64,000 nucleotides of DNA from Engraulis encrasicolus (GCF_034702125.1 NC_085869.1:14935544-14999543), one strand, 5' to 3'. Shown: positions 13,535 to 28,922, counted from the first letter of the stretch. Made by a program: numbers and translations. Notes: generated from the letters alone by a model not told the origin.

Positions 13535-13814
13535 AGCCAAAGAGAGGGGAAGAGGAGGGATGCGCGAAAGACAGGGAGACATGGAGAGGGAAAGAAAGAG
13601 AGAAGGAGAGAAGAAAATCGAGATGCAGACATGTTGTAGTGAGAGAGGGGGAGAGAAAAGAGGCAGAGAGAGAGCAAGACAGAGAGACAGAAATAAAGTT
13701 AGAGTAAAAGAAACAGATTTCCAGGCAGAGGGACAGAGACAGTCATACCACAGAAGAGAGAAAGAGAGAGAGAGAGAGAGTGAGTAATGTAGAAAAAAAA
13801 AAAAATAATTAAAA

Positions 13815-13907
<93 letters not shown>
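13535..13907. repeat. GA-rich tract with (AT)n and pure (GA)n
   Basis: A degenerate GA-rich segment (13535-13785) is followed by an A-rich piece, a short (AT)n (about 13822-13844) and about 63 bp of pure GA. Confidence 0.95.
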
Positions 13908-13910
<3 letters not shown>

Positions 13911-14943
13911 GTAGAAAGTGAGAAGAGACAGAGGGAGAGAGCCAGCTAGTGTTTCCGTGGGCCACATACAGTACCCACGTCACGTGTCCACATGTTCCGT
14001 GTCCTCTAAGGCCCAAATCGCTGCACACTGACACGTTATGTCTTACATCAGCCATACGACTTCCTCCATGGCTGCCGCGCCGCCGCCGCCAAGATTTGTT
14101 CTAATATTTTACACAATACTGCCAAAAGCAACCATTTCCACATCTGGAAGCCATCACGCCGCTCCAGCGTTTGCTGACTGCCGTAATTTACTTTATTGGT
14201 AGTTCCCATGGAGCTGTCCCACGACCACAAGCATTATTAAAGGCTCATCAACTGCAATGTCTGCCCCGTACAGGCACCGGGGTCCATCTCCATGGAGGAT
14301 GGTGTCGGACTACTGATATGGCTGCACTGGCTATAGGTGAAGCTTGGTTTGTCGCTGACTTTTTTTTTTCTTTTTCTTTTCTTTTTTAAACATGGGAAGC
14401 AGGGAGGCGTGTAATCAACTCATGGCAGAAAAATGCACCACATGTTTTCCATCAAAGCTATGACTTTCAGGCTTGGCCGAGGTCCACATGCGTGCTTGGA
14501 TGGTCGCAGATTTGTTGGAAATGTATTTGTTCACGGATGCTCATTGGTTTCAGCCAGATTAGTAATTGTTCCAATTAATTTCTCAGTCCCATGACAAAAA
14601 GCATACAAACCTAATATAACTATGCATCTAAATATCCACAGTCCCACTGAGGACAGAGAACGACAAAAAAAGATCAGAGCATCTTCTGCATTGTCTTGTC
14701 CATAAAAGCATTTAGCGAGCTAAAGAGAGCACGGCGTTAAGTGCTTGGCGTCTTTGAAGTTAAAGGTGCCATCTGTGGGGATGTTTTACAACTGCTCCAG
14801 GATTGCGGGGGACGTGAACCTGGTGGGAGGTTCCATTCACACGCACTCGTCTCAAACAGGCACGGCCACGGATTCCCTCTGCCACTGCCACACAATGTTG
14901 AACATGAACTCCCTTTCACAAGGTTATTCGCCCAGAGCACCAA
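13908..14943. other. non-coding, no gene seen
   Basis: No exon supported. A short T-rich/TTTTC run is present near 14360-14387. Confidence 0.35.
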
Positions 14944-15123
14944 TGCCTCTTTTCCACTGGGGGTTTTCTGGTAGGCCTAAAGCTCGACAAAGCGCGACTC
15001 GGTAGCCACTTCTCGCTTTTCAAATAGGCATGACATAGCTCAATTGAAAAGCGAAAAGTGGAGGCCGAGTCACGCTTTGTCTAGCTGTAGGTCTACCGGA
15101 AAACCCCCATTGGAAAAGAGGCA
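14944..15123. mobile_element. palindromic MITE (family P, copy 1)
   Basis: A 180-bp near-palindrome starts TGCCTCTTTTCCACTG and ends in its inverse, AATGGAAAAGAGGCA. The arms carry GGTAGGCCTA...AGCTCGACAAAG and its inverse, so a transcript could fold into one long hairpin. A second copy at 20848 shares the whole layout. Both are non-coding. Confidence 0.88.
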
Positions 15124-15136
15124 TTTGTCTCTAACC

Positions 15137-15357
15137 CATGGGTTCCCAACCTTTGCCAACTTGGGGCCCACTTGAAATTTTCACAAATGCTCAGGGCCCA
15201 TCTCTGGCCGCATAAACAATACAACTCAAACAAATAGACAACAGCAACTCAGCAATAAATATTATTTCAATTTTTTTAGAAAATGATTTCAGGGCCCACT
15301 TGGAAAACCTTCGCGGCCCACATGTGGGCCCCGGCCCACACATTGAGAATCACTGCT
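15137..15357. mobile_element. hAT-like remnant
   Basis: The left end reads GGGTTCCCAACC and the right end is GAGAATCACTG, the style of ends (CAGTGGTTCCCAAC) seen in hAT elements. The interior has repeated GGGCCCA blocks. The flanking 8-mers match poorly, so the boundaries are approximate. Confidence 0.5.
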
Positions 15358-18195
<2,838 letters not shown>

Positions 18196-18286
18196 CACTG
18201 AGGTCTTGGCATTTCACAAACAACAGGTCTTGCAGCAGAAAGATAGCCAGAAATAACAAAGTCCTAGTTTGCACAAAGCTCATCAT
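18196..18286 (-). CDS. fibrillar procollagen alpha chain, exon 1 (partial gene)
   Basis: Ninety-one coding bases give 30 residues plus one base: a start MMSFVQTRT, a hydrophobic core (LLFLAIFLLQ...LLFV) and KCQDLS. A GTAAG splice donor follows. The start resembles the signal peptides of fibrillar collagens; mammalian COL3A1 also begins MMSFVQ. Cleavage before Gln, giving a pyroglutamate end, is usual in the family. Ending one base into a codon matches the exon 1/exon 2 junction known for fibrillar collagen genes. The product would be a secreted procollagen chain. COL5A2 is the main alternative to COL3A1, because both belong to one clade and differ little here. No downstream exon is visible, so the gene continues left, probably after a long intron. 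The stem-loop just upstream strengthens the call. Confidence 0.72.
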
Positions 18287-18520
18287 AATGTCTTATGTCC
18301 AAGACATGAGCCTTTCCTTGTGTGCAAAAACGGGGTGGAAGGGGAAAAAAAGGAAAGGAGGAGGATGAGAAAAGGTCCCAAGTTATCGCTGCTTCACCAT
18401 GTAGGCAGAGACTGGCTGCTGCTCTCTCTCCCCTCTCCTCTCCCAGCTAGCAGCAACAAGATCCAGCCCTGCCCAGCACTCTAGAAGCAGTTTTTTGTAG
18501 TTACAGCTTTAAAAAAGAAG
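18287..18520 (-). promoter_or_regulatory. putative 5'UTR and core promoter of the fibrillar collagen gene
   Basis: Reading leftwards, a TTTTTTAAAG element (about 18508-18517) could serve as a weak TATA-like box, with a GC-richer segment and about 190 bases before the ATG. No transcript evidence exists, so the start site is a guess. Confidence 0.25.
18288..18307 (-). promoter_or_regulatory. mRNA 5' stem-loop next to the collagen start codon
   Basis: On the minus strand ATGTCTT (18307-18301) pairs with AAGACAT (18294-18288) around a six-base loop, GGACAT. It ends one base before the first ATG (18286). Fibrillar collagen mRNAs (COL1A1, COL1A2, COL3A1) are known to carry a conserved stem-loop around the start codon, bound by LARP6, with a CAUGUCU-type stem. 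The stem sequence here is similar. The loop differs, and binding is inferred. Confidence 0.6.
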
Positions 18521-20361
18521 AATGCTGGCGGCCCTAATTTTCCTTCCCCCCCTCTTCTTTTGTCAGGACTCTCTCATAATCATCCACTTCACTCACAGAC
18601 AGTTGTGGCTCTGAGAAACTACACCCTTGTCTACACTACACAGCTCTTCTCTCTAATGAGACTTCCTTCACAGATTGTTGGATGTTTTTTAGTAAATGGA
18701 AGAAGGATTTTTTTTGTTAGACAGTGAGTGAAGTTAAAGGCGTAAGATAGAGACTTGTTGAAGATAAGCTGAAGATAAGTTTTGTGTTTTATGGAACTGC
18801 TTTCCCCCCCTTGTGTTGGTTGCCTAGCAGGACCGTAAACTGGGATTTTATTAGTGACTTAACGGCACCAATCTCACTGAAAGGCACATTTTTATGAGCA
18901 AACAAGAATAGATTTTAAACCACAGCTGGCTTTATTCAAGAACAGTCTGCGCAATCAGCAATATTTGGTCCTGACTTTGACACGTTTTAAACTTTATATC
19001 TTTTTTAAGAGATTTGCTTGAGCCTACTCATTTTTTTTTTTAAATGACTGCTTTTCTTAATTTTGAGAATACAGTCTGCAATTTTGCCATTTTGAGGTTT
19101 GAGAAACGAAACAGATTTCAAAGCGCTTTTCTCACATGCTACGCAGATGTTCTTGTTGATATAAACCCCATGACAAACATTAACATTTACAAAACGGATG
19201 GAGACCAAGCACTCATTTGGCGTTACTTCTCCTATACAAAAGGATAGACTTTGGGTTCTGCTTCATGTCACAAATATGTTATGTCAAACTGGCAATGCAT
19301 CAGTAAGAAAAGATTTGCTTCTTTACAAAAAAAAACCGAATGGTTGAACTGAGCCCACATATGCCTAGATTCCACATTTAAACAGTAAATCACCCTTTTT
19401 TCACTGTTGTATGTGTAGTAGTTTTCACTATCTTCAATATCATGACTTCATCAGCCTTGAATGCAAACAGTCTGAAAGCATGTTGAATACTGTACACGTA
19501 TGTCTTACTACTTGTAGGATTGCTGTACCACCCAATAACATATTATCACACACATCGAGATCTTATGCAATTAACTGTGTGAGTTCAGGTGTTTGATGAC
19601 TCCACTAGTAACATCACAGATATGTAATGGACACGAACCACATGAGGTGTCACTCTTGTGTTTCATGTCTCTGCCAGGTGTAAAAAAATGATGAAGTTAT
19701 TCACATAATTTGCTTATACATGAGGGTAAATGAGTGTGTGAACTGGATGTAATTATTTAAATGGTTGCTGTCAGATTTGTCAGAAAACCTCCTCCTCCAA
19801 AGAGGCGTGTACATCCAGAGGACTGAATTGGCATTTGGGTGCTAAATCACTTCTGTCGACCAGCAGATCAAGTAACAGCTCAGTGCTGGTTATCCTCCAC
19901 ATGATCCTAGTTCTGTTAGCAAAACATAAAGACATTAGCACAAATGTGGGAATATATCCCTTTGCAGCATGTCATGACATTTCATGACACAAACTACTTT
20001 TATTCAGAGGCTGATCTAAAATACACTTAAATGTCAGTTTAAACATGGAAAAGGTTAAAGTTACATATACTGACTGAATAGGTATTACCATGATAATTCT
20101 GCTCCTTCTGACTTTACTACAAAAAAAGGTCCAGGCATTTGAGAGCATGGTTATTAACACAGACTTTGACGTGTGGAATGAATGCACGGTAAAGTCCTGA
20201 GGGTGAATGTCCCTCTGACCTTGTTTATCAGAGAGGAAATGGCATTTGTCTTAATCAAGAGACCTTGTTCTGCCCTTAATGGATGGCAAGAGTTCAGTGG
20301 CTGTGGGGGTGTTGACAGGTATGTTGGACAAAACTCAAAAAGCTGTTCTCTACTGAATGAC
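18521..20361. other. non-coding, no gene seen
   Basis: Lies upstream of the fibrillar collagen exon 1 and could hold its regulatory DNA. No exon or repeat family is recognised. Confidence 0.35.
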
Positions 20362-20645
20362 CAAGGACGGATTATTGCATTGGCCTAGCAGGCCCCAGTC
20401 CCAGGGGCCCAAGCGCCAAGGGGGCCCTGAAGCCTACGCCTCTGTATTTCCATCCTCATATTGTGTTAAAATTGTATTTTATTTTCGAATTTTCTCGGGC
20501 AAGAAATCTCAGGACCCACAACAACATAGGGTCTCTAAAATCTGGACTAAAACCCTGAAACATTTTGAAAACGTGCAAGACCCATGGATGGCAAGTCTTT
20601 CTTTTTGTCTGACCCAAGGGCCCAAGGAGTCATAATCTGTCCATG
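20362..20645. mobile_element. hAT-type MITE (family Q, copy 1)
   Basis: The 284-bp element has a perfect 8-bp target duplication TGAATGAC (20354-20361 and 20646-20653). Its ends are CAAGGACGGATTAT and ATAATCTGTCCATG. The first 70 bases align with the element at 43327 (GGCCTAG, GGGGCCC blocks). No coding frame of interest. Confidence 0.87.
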
Positions 20646-20693
20646 TGAATGACTATGCCCCTTTTATTAATGGAGTTTCAGCTGGGTCTACTC

Positions 20694-20785
20694 TACACAG
20701 TAAATGTTGCGGTGTTAATTCAAGTCCAAATGATGCCAAATCAACTCTCTAAGTGTTAAATGAGCACTGCAGAATTTACTGTGTA
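20694..20785. mobile_element. short palindromic MITE, TACACAGTAAA ends
   Basis: The 92-bp sequence begins TACACAGTAAATGTTGC and ends with the inverse GCAGAATTTACTGTGTA. The interior (GTGTTAATTCAA, CTCTAAGTGTTAA) resembles the segment at 26066. Confidence 0.65.
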
Positions 20786-20847
20786 CTGTGCTAATATAAC
20801 ATAAGCACCTGTTGGTTAATGGCGACAGTTGCTTACAGATAAACTAA

Positions 20848-21024
20848 TGCCTCTTTTCCACTGCTGGTTTTCTGGTAGGCCTACAGCTCGACACAGCGCA
20901 ACTTGGCGCCACTTTTTGCTTTACAATTGAGCTGTGTCGTGCCTATTCGAAAAGCAAAAAGAAGCGGCCGAGTCGAGCTTTGTCGAGCTGTAGGCCTACC
21001 AGAACTGGCAGTGGAAAAGAGGCA
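20848..21024. mobile_element. palindromic MITE (family P, copy 2)
   Basis: A 177-bp copy of the palindrome at 14944, with ends TGCCTCTTTTCCACTG and CAGTGGAAAAGAGGCA. It is flanked by TAA on both sides (20845-20847, 21025-21027). A three-base TWA duplication is typical of PIF/Harbinger elements, so that superfamily is the best guess. Confidence 0.88.
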
Positions 21025-21027
21025 TAA

Positions 21028-22926
21028 TTGGATAGCATAACCAGACTGAGAATCGTCACAGACTTTGGGGGATGGGCTGTCGAAATCTACGACATTAGCT
21101 ACAAGCAGCCTGTTAACGTAGTCCTCATCCTAGCCCGAAGTCTTCGTTTGGACTGGCACCCAACATTGACAGATGATGGAAGGCATGTACATATTAATTC
21201 ACACGGTCTGATTAGCTGACTGATCCTCCACAAAACCATCAAAGTTCAAAATTCTGAACTTTTGGCTGAGTCAATGAAATGAGACGTTCCCTGCAATGCA
21301 ATTTGTGTCCGCCCATGCGCCCAAGTCAATGGGATACATCGTCTAAGAAGACCAGTCTGAACGCAGCGTAACCCGAATCCTATCCCTAACCCTAACTAAC
21401 CCCTGGCCCCTGACCCATAGGCTGTTTGTATCTCAGCTCAATGTTGTAGGCCATGTGTGAATTCTAATATGCAGACTCCCGTCCTTCACTTGTGCTTTTG
21501 GCCTCACTCCTCCTCCTGGTCCCGCCTCCATGGAGAAATCAATAAAGTTTCCCAACTGTTAGCCTAGCCACAACAACTTTTTGGGCACTGTTTTTCATTC
21601 ACCATCCAGTTTGCAAATGAGGAAATTACTTTACAATTGACCTTTTGCAAGTTATTGAAATACAATGCTGTTATCAGTGATGTCATCACGACGTATTACT
21701 TCCTGGTACGAGGCCACAAGTACAAGCAAAGATTCTCTATTCATTTAAACCGTCTCTGGTACAAGTGCAGGGCGTAAGTCTGCATATTGGAATGCACCCC
21801 ATATCAACAGCAGAGAGGACATTGCCATTCTGGCGATCAATACCCACACTGTAAACTGCTGAGGTGACCCTGATATTTTAGGATAGGGGAAGCAATCTGC
21901 AGGTTTAGGCTATTTAAAACTGAGGAGACTTCAGCCATTTGGGGGGATGGTTTGTGGGGCAGCTGCACACACTGAAAACAGAAGAGATTTATAATTAGCT
22001 GATAATGAAGCTTATAATATTATATTTAAGTTAGCAAATGCTTATGGACAATCACCACAACTGCCACCCAACACAAATGAACACAAATGAACAATCTCTG
22101 GAAGAGAAAATTGCCATAATGGCAAAGAATTGGTGACGGCTCACTCAATGACTATACCATCTTTGGGCTTACCTAAACTTTTGCAAGGTTTGGCCAATCA
22201 ATGACATGATCCACCTGCAGGATTAATGGCTGTAGGCCTATATCCCCGAAATGGAAGTTAGCTAAAGGAAGCTGCTGTTAGTGCTGTGGTTTCACAGCTC
22301 ATTTCCTGCTCTAGCAGAAAGTATAATGCTGTTGTAGTAGGTGATATAGCTTACGTATGTAAAATGTCCAGGTATATGTGGACAGACCTATTTCCAGTTC
22401 TGTGTTCCCCTGCAGTCACTACTGCAACATACCGGTATACAGCCCAGATCTATTTACTCTATTATTTTATAATAATATCTGTTCAAACTACTTTCTGACA
22501 GTTCCCTGAAAACGTCACATCTAAATATAGGCTAGGCTACGTCAAAACTAATAGAAAACCCATTTTCTGCTTGTTTTGGCGATACGGAGTTACCTCAAGT
22601 TACCTGAGCGTTAGTGCAGATACAGTACAGTACCTTCAATAGAAGATCAGCTGTGATAACAGTATATAGGATTTCAATATGTTGGAGCTGGGTGGGTGAA
22701 ATGTAAGGCCCATAGAATCCTGTCTGGGTATCTAAAGCTCAGGGCCCACGTGTCGTGTGCCTTTAGGAAAAAATGAGAGAAAGTGTACAGGAAACAGCTG
22801 TGGCCCATGTTCTGCAGCGCTAACAGCGCTCAGGTGATTTACTTTCCATCAGACAGCAGCATGGGAGACTCATGAGAGTGAGTAGAGCTGGAGGAGAAGA
22901 GAAGAGGGGGTGAATGAGACAGACAG
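21028..22926. other. non-coding, no gene seen
   Basis: No exon supported. A few CCCTAAC-like units occur near 21380 but do not form an array. Confidence 0.35.
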
Positions 22927-23790
<864 letters not shown>

Positions 23791-24780
23791 GAGGAGGGGA
23801 AGCTTTAGTAATGCTGCTGAACTGGCCCGCCAAGGATTGGATCATCGGCAAAATGTAGCCAGAAGGAAGGTAAAATGTGCACGAGCAGAGCAGAGGGCTG
23901 GATGAATCATAGTGTTCTGTTCCGATGCTTGTCTGCGCACTGTCTGGTTTTTGCAGAGGCGCAGTGGAAAAAGGGGGGAAAGTCTGTTATCTTCTGTGGA
24001 AAAAAAGAGAATTTATTGTCAACAATTAATCAAGGTAAAAGCTACAGAAATGTAGTTCCTTGGACATATTAGCCACAAATGAAACCCTTGACTGGTGATC
24101 TCACTAGACTGCATCGCCTAACGTCTGTCTTCATCATCCTCCAAGCCTAGCATACCAGCATACTGAACATACTCAGTGAAGTCAACATAGGTTTAGTTGA
24201 CAGCTGTCTCAAATGGGGAGTTGTATCAGAGACTGTCTATTATGAATTAAAAGAATCTTTGGTTGTATGTCAGGAGGGCATTAAACGACGTGTAGAGGTT
24301 CACCAACAGAACCTCATCTGAACACCATTCAGAAAATAATAACTAAAGCAATTTCATAAAATCACACTTCCTCTATATGTATTATAACAATGTAGTATGG
24401 CATAGGCATTCTGCTTTGACGCTTTGAAGATAAGACACCTCTATGGTCACACTTCCTTAAGAAATACAGGGGATATTGGTGATGTGTTGAACTCTGCGCT
24501 GCTGAACCATGCGCTTTTAACACAATGGCGGATTTATGCAGAGGAATTTCTTGTCTGGACAGTCTCCAGCTATAGTCAAGCTCGGACTAGTCCCTCGAGC
24601 TACCTTACAGTAAACACCCAGGAATGGAGAATGGTGTGTGATAAGGCACTGATGGAGGTGCTGACAGGTAAGCTGATAAAACCGGACCCCCTTTGGCTAG
24701 GAGAGGAACTGAAGTTATTAGCCCAAATGGAGCGGCCTTAGCTGTCTCACGTTCGGCTGCTGTACTGTACATATGGAAGG
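23791..24780. other. non-coding, no gene seen
   Basis: An open frame at 24424-24741 (+, 105 residues) has no recognisable motif and no splice support, so it is not called. Confidence 0.35.
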
Positions 24781-25216
24781 CAGGGCCGCTGGCAGGTTTG
24801 GCCGGGCCCAGGAAAAAGTATTCTGAAAGGCCCCGCTTACCTAATACATGCAATGCATCGAGGACCAGGGGCATTTCAAGGCATTTGGGGGCCCTATAAG
24901 CAAAGTAGGACTTGGGGCCCTTTTCTTCTCGTAAAACTATTTAGGAGAGCCCCCCTTGAGAGTTTTATAGCGCATTTTGTTCACTGAATTTAGGGAGGTG
25001 TTGCCACACTCACAAAGTTGCCATTGCTGTCATTTGAATACAAATACATAACCACTCATTACCAGGGCTCCCCTTTCACCTGAGGGCCGTAGGCAGTTGC
25101 CTGGCTTGCTTGCTTGCTCGGTTCTGACAACCCTGATGAGCACCCACATCTGGGCCCCCCTCTCCCTGGGCCCAGGACAACGTACCTCGTTGCCCCTTCC
25201 CCCGTTGGCTTCCCTG
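24781..25216. mobile_element. hAT-type element, GGGCCC-rich family, with internal insertion
   Basis: The 436-bp element is bounded by a perfect 8-bp duplication ATGGAAGG (24773-24780 and 25217-25224). The first ~70 and last ~75 bases match the 166-bp relative at 7147. The extra ~270 bases in the middle start around CAGGGGCATTTCAAGG and look like a second, nested hAT-style element. Confidence 0.85.
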
Positions 25217-25668
25217 ATGGAAGGTTGTAAAGACCCCGTTCCCTTAGCCTACCCCTCTCTCAAAATCACTATACCACAGTGTGGTCGCACGCCACAAAAA
25301 TGATGAATGCTTTGGCAATCTGGAAAATAAACACAAAGAAGGAGGAAAATGAAAGGCCCCAGAAAGGGGGAAAAAGTCAGAACACTCGTGGAGGTTCTGG
25401 AGGTTCTGCTTTTATGCCAAAGGCAATCAAACAATTTAATGTGCCCTTTCTGGTAGACTTGTGTACCAAAGTCTGCTGCTCCTTAAATCTTATCCATAGC
25501 TCTCCCTCAGTGATTTACTGCATTGTCTCTAGAATTACTATTCAGGTTATTGACGACTAAAAAAGACAGAAAGGAAAGGAGTGGAGGGAATTTGCTTGTA
25601 ATACTATTGATAGGCAACATTATTAATGAGTAAAATCCGTCCGTACTAGAGAAAAGACCACAATGAAG

Positions 25669-25769
25669 ACTAACGTTTACAATGTCAAGAGCAGTGTCTT
25701 GACAATACTTACCAATGAAACACAACGCAGTGCCACTAACGTTTGCAATGTCAAGAGCAGTGTGTTGAC
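25669..25769. repeat. two-copy direct repeat, 66-bp period
   Basis: ACTAACGTTTACAATGTC...TGTCTTGAC at 25669 recurs as ACTAACGTTTGCAATGTC...TGTGTTGAC at 25735. Confidence 0.8.
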
Positions 25770-26065
25770 TTTGACTGTTTGAGATAGGTGGCCATTACCT
25801 ATGAAACCTATAGGCCTATATTTTTTATTTGGCCCAATTGGTGTCATGTAAATGACCTGCAAGCAGGAAAGGGGACAAAAGCACGCACAAAAATGTTTGA
25901 GCACAAGACAGCTGGCAAACAACCACACATGAAGAGAGTGACCTGCGACCACCACAGACGGAAAAGCTATTTATGGGCAACCTGAATAGTCTTTTCCCCC
26001 ATGACCAACTGGTCAGTCGTCTGGCCTGGGCTTTCAAAAGGATTCATGACCTCAAGACCTTTACT

Positions 26066-26165
26066 GCATAGTAAACTGCAGTGTTAATGCAACACTTGGA
26101 GAGTAAAGTTAAACACTTCTGGTTGGTCCTATTCCCTAAATGTTGAATTAACACTGTAGAATTAC
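26066..26165. mobile_element. MITE-like segment related to 20694
   Basis: It contains CATAGTAAACTGCAGTGTTAA at the left and TTGAATTAACACTGTAGAAT at the right, which are inverted relative to each other. ACACTTGGAGAGTAAA lies in the middle. Confidence 0.5.
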
Positions 26166-26374
26166 ACGTACGCACGCCAATGTTGTCTATGTTATTTTAT
26201 GAGATGGTCTCATGTCCATGACACATTGCTGCTAAACTTCTGCAATGACAAATGCAGTTTATGTGAATTACATACAGTATGGACCAACCTCAAAGTGACA
26301 AAATGTGATTGGCACTATACTGACGTTTTGTAACGGACTCTCTGTTTGTGCTTGTTGTGTAGTCAGTGTCTGTA

Positions 26375-26541
26375 GGACTTTCGGACCAAGTGGTGGGGGT
26401 GGGGGGACAAGGGGGTATGTTGTCCCAGGCCCAGTGAGATAGGGGCCCCAGAGTTGGGTCCTTCTCACATTGTATGTATTGGGTAGGGGGCCCTTTCAGA
26501 TGACTTTGTCCCGGGCCCAGCAAAAGCTGTCAGCGGCCCTG
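26375..26541. mobile_element. hAT-type MITE remnant, GGGCCC-rich family, inverted
   Basis: Read on the minus strand it starts CAGGGCCGCTGACAGC and follows the 7147 element (CTGGGCCC-like, TGAAAGGGCCCCCTACCC). The far end and target duplication are not recognisable, so it is probably truncated. Confidence 0.7.
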
Positions 26542-26721
26542 CTGGGAGCTATACTGTACCTGCTGCCTTTACAACCACCTTCATCATCAATCTTGGATGT
26601 CGCCTCACAGTTTTGCCTAGAGGCTTTGAATATAATGCAAGCACTAAGCAATGAAAATGGAGACGAAGAGGTGAGCTTCTGACTTGTCACTACACAGTTT
26701 GAGAAAGTTGACACCATTTCT

Positions 26722-26729
26722 GTTTCTCT

Positions 26730-26793
<64 letters not shown>
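26722..26793. repeat. (CT)n microsatellite
   Basis: About 70 bp of CT, beginning with TTTCTC units. Confidence 0.98.
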
Positions 26794-26797
<4 letters not shown>

Positions 26798-27220
26798 TGT
26801 CTCTCTGAGAGGAGAGTCCATTATCCATGTTCCCCCATTCATTTTGAGTAAGACTGATTTAACTTCAAAATAGATGCCCAAATGCATTGCCAAGATGGCC
26901 ACCAAGTGAAAGTACTTTGGTTCCAAGCTTATGTGGATTATTACCAATAGCTCAACTAAGTTGCAAGTGCAAGTAAAATGTATGTACTGATAGTTGAGGG
27001 CAGGTTAGAACATCTTAGGTCTTTGCTATGATGAACATAACAATGTTCAGCTTGAACAGATCTTTGGCACATCCACTTACATAAAGCAAGCCTAACTTAA
27101 TTAGCTCTAATGTTTACAGAAACGCTTACATCATCCACATACGACAGTACATTCTTACCTCCATAAAAAGGTCTGTTCTATACAGGGGTTTTTAATTACA
27201 TCCAATTTCACCCAGCATGA
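26794..27220. other. non-coding, no gene seen
   Basis: Nothing recognised. Confidence 0.3.
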
Positions 27221-27403
27221 TTACTAACCCCTTAAGATGCGGCTTTATAAATTTGTTGTTACCAGTATGGTAATGACCAAGTCGTGGTGCATTACTAAAG
27301 GCCCTGTGTTGTGTCGTAGTATTGTAGTGCTATGGTAGTTACATTTCAATGACTATTACAGCGTGCCACTGGAGGTACGGCGCGCATTAAGGGGCTAAGT
27401 AAC
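27221..27403. mobile_element. MITE with CCCCTTAA terminal inverted repeats (family R, copy 1)
   Basis: Ends TTACTAACCCCTTAAGATGC and (inverted) TTACTTAGCCCCTTAATGCG face each other across 183 bp. The interior AAGGCCCTGTGTTGTGTC...GACTATTACAGCG is shared with the copy at 40621, which a SINE has split. Confidence 0.78.
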
Positions 27404-27968
27404 TCAAAACAGATTGCCAAAAACCCTTGTAGAATTGTAGATACAGATGTAAATGGTAACATGTGCAATGCACATTCACGTGAAAGGGGCTTGTATGCTA
27501 AAAAACATGGTGGTGTGCACCACTTCTTTTTTATAACCCAAACAAGCCCTAAGGGGTTTAGGGGCCAGTCAGGTCTAACCCTGTCAAAACCTCAGTTAAA
27601 ACACAGTGAAAATAACCGATCATCCAACTTGTGCCTTTTCATGTCAAACGAATTACCATGTCTTCCCTTTTTCAATATTTCTTCAAGAGAAATGCTCATG
27701 ATAGCTCAGAAGCTCTGACTAGACACGACTTTTTGTTGTGGGCTTCAGACTTAAGATTTTCTTTTATTTTGAAACACTGCATGTCTGTTGCAACGACCAC
27801 ATGCATGACTCATTTAAATCATGGCCAGATGAAATCCAGACCTGACTCAAGAACAAAGGATAATCCACTTTTGAGATGTTTTTGGTGCCGTTCAAGACTC
27901 AAGTTGCCCATGGAGGACAAGTCTTCTACAGAAGAGGTTAGACTAGTTTTTGACTGATGATGCTTAGG
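27404..27968. other. non-coding, no gene seen
   Basis: Open frames here have no recognisable content. Confidence 0.3.
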
Positions 27969-28204
27969 CCGTGGTTCTCAACCTTTTTTTTGAAGAAACA
28001 CCCCCTTGGCCTCATCACAAGCCTCCCAACGCCCCCTTGACATCATAATACGCCCCCCTTAGTATTAAAAACTGAAATGGACTAATACCCCGCAATGGCA
28101 ACTAAGCACCGCCCCCTCTCAGCTGTATCCTTCTCAAACAACCCCCTCCCCCCAGTTCTCCAATGCCCCCTGGGGGGCTGTACGACCCCTGTTGAGAAAC
28201 ACTA
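27969..28204. mobile_element. hAT-like MITE, TTCTCAAC family (copy 1)
   Basis: The left end CCGTGGTTCTCAACC and right end GTTGAGAAACACTAC are inverted repeats. The interior (CAACGCCCCCTTGAC, AATGGACTAAT, CAATGGCAACTAAGCACC) aligns with copies at 45924 and, inverted, 50628. No matching target duplication was found. Confidence 0.72.
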
Positions 28205-28567
28205 CCCCAGAGAATGATTGGCTCACAAATTCTTGCAAATGAAGAGGCAATGTTTGAGGACATCAGGCAAAATAAATGCCATGCTCAGCTAGCCAAAACA
28301 AGACAACAAAAACTATATTCATTGCCCCTGTACATGTGCTGAAAACAAAATTGTCAATTATTACATCTTGGTCAGAAATAATTACACATTTAGAAGAGTG
28401 GTGGTACAATAGAAGCCTATGGCAGTGGCTGAATAATGTCTAAGCTAGCATTACTTCCTTGAGAATGGAAACAATTAGCAAAGTCTGGGTCTCCAAGGAT
28501 ACGGCTGCCAAATACTGCAATAAACAATTTCTCCAGCCAGAGCTCACACACCGTCATAAAAGTGTAC

Positions 28568-28922
28568 TTCTCAACTAGCCCTGTTCTTCCTCCATCATCT
28601 GGACTAGGCATAGCCAATCAAATCTCTCTCCCATTTTTTCAACATACTCTGCCATGTCGCAAAACCAAAAAATAAAAGTGTAATTCTCAACTAGCCCCGT
28701 TCTACCTTTATCATCTGGACTAGTTCTGGCATAGCCAAGCTAATCTCTCTCCCCTTTTTCAACATCGTCTGCCATGTTGCACAACCAAAAAATAAAAGGG
28801 TAATTCTCAACTAGCCCTGTTCTACCTCTATCATCTAAACTAGTTCTGGCTTACCCAAGCTAATCTCTCTCCCCTTTTTCAACATCCTCCATTGTCATGT
28901 CGCACAACCAAAAAAATGGAGT
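28568..28922. repeat. three-copy tandem repeat, unit 116-120 bp
   Basis: Units starting TTCTCAACTAGCCC at 28568, 28684 and 28804 share CATCTGGACTAG, TAATCTCTCTCCC, TTTTTCAACAT and ACAACCAAAAAA. The second and third copies are closest. No coding frame persists through it. Confidence 0.93.

Larger units (their letters stand above)
25225..26374. other. non-coding with two small repeats
   Basis: Apart from the duplication at 25669 and the MITE-like piece at 26066, nothing is recognised. Confidence 0.35.

Noticed and set aside
21376..21402. Second telomeric repeat
   Set aside because: Only a few imperfect CCCTAAC-like units, with no array.
24424..24741. 105-residue + strand open frame just before an hAT element
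   Set aside because: No family resemblance and no supporting signal; the length is within chance expectation.
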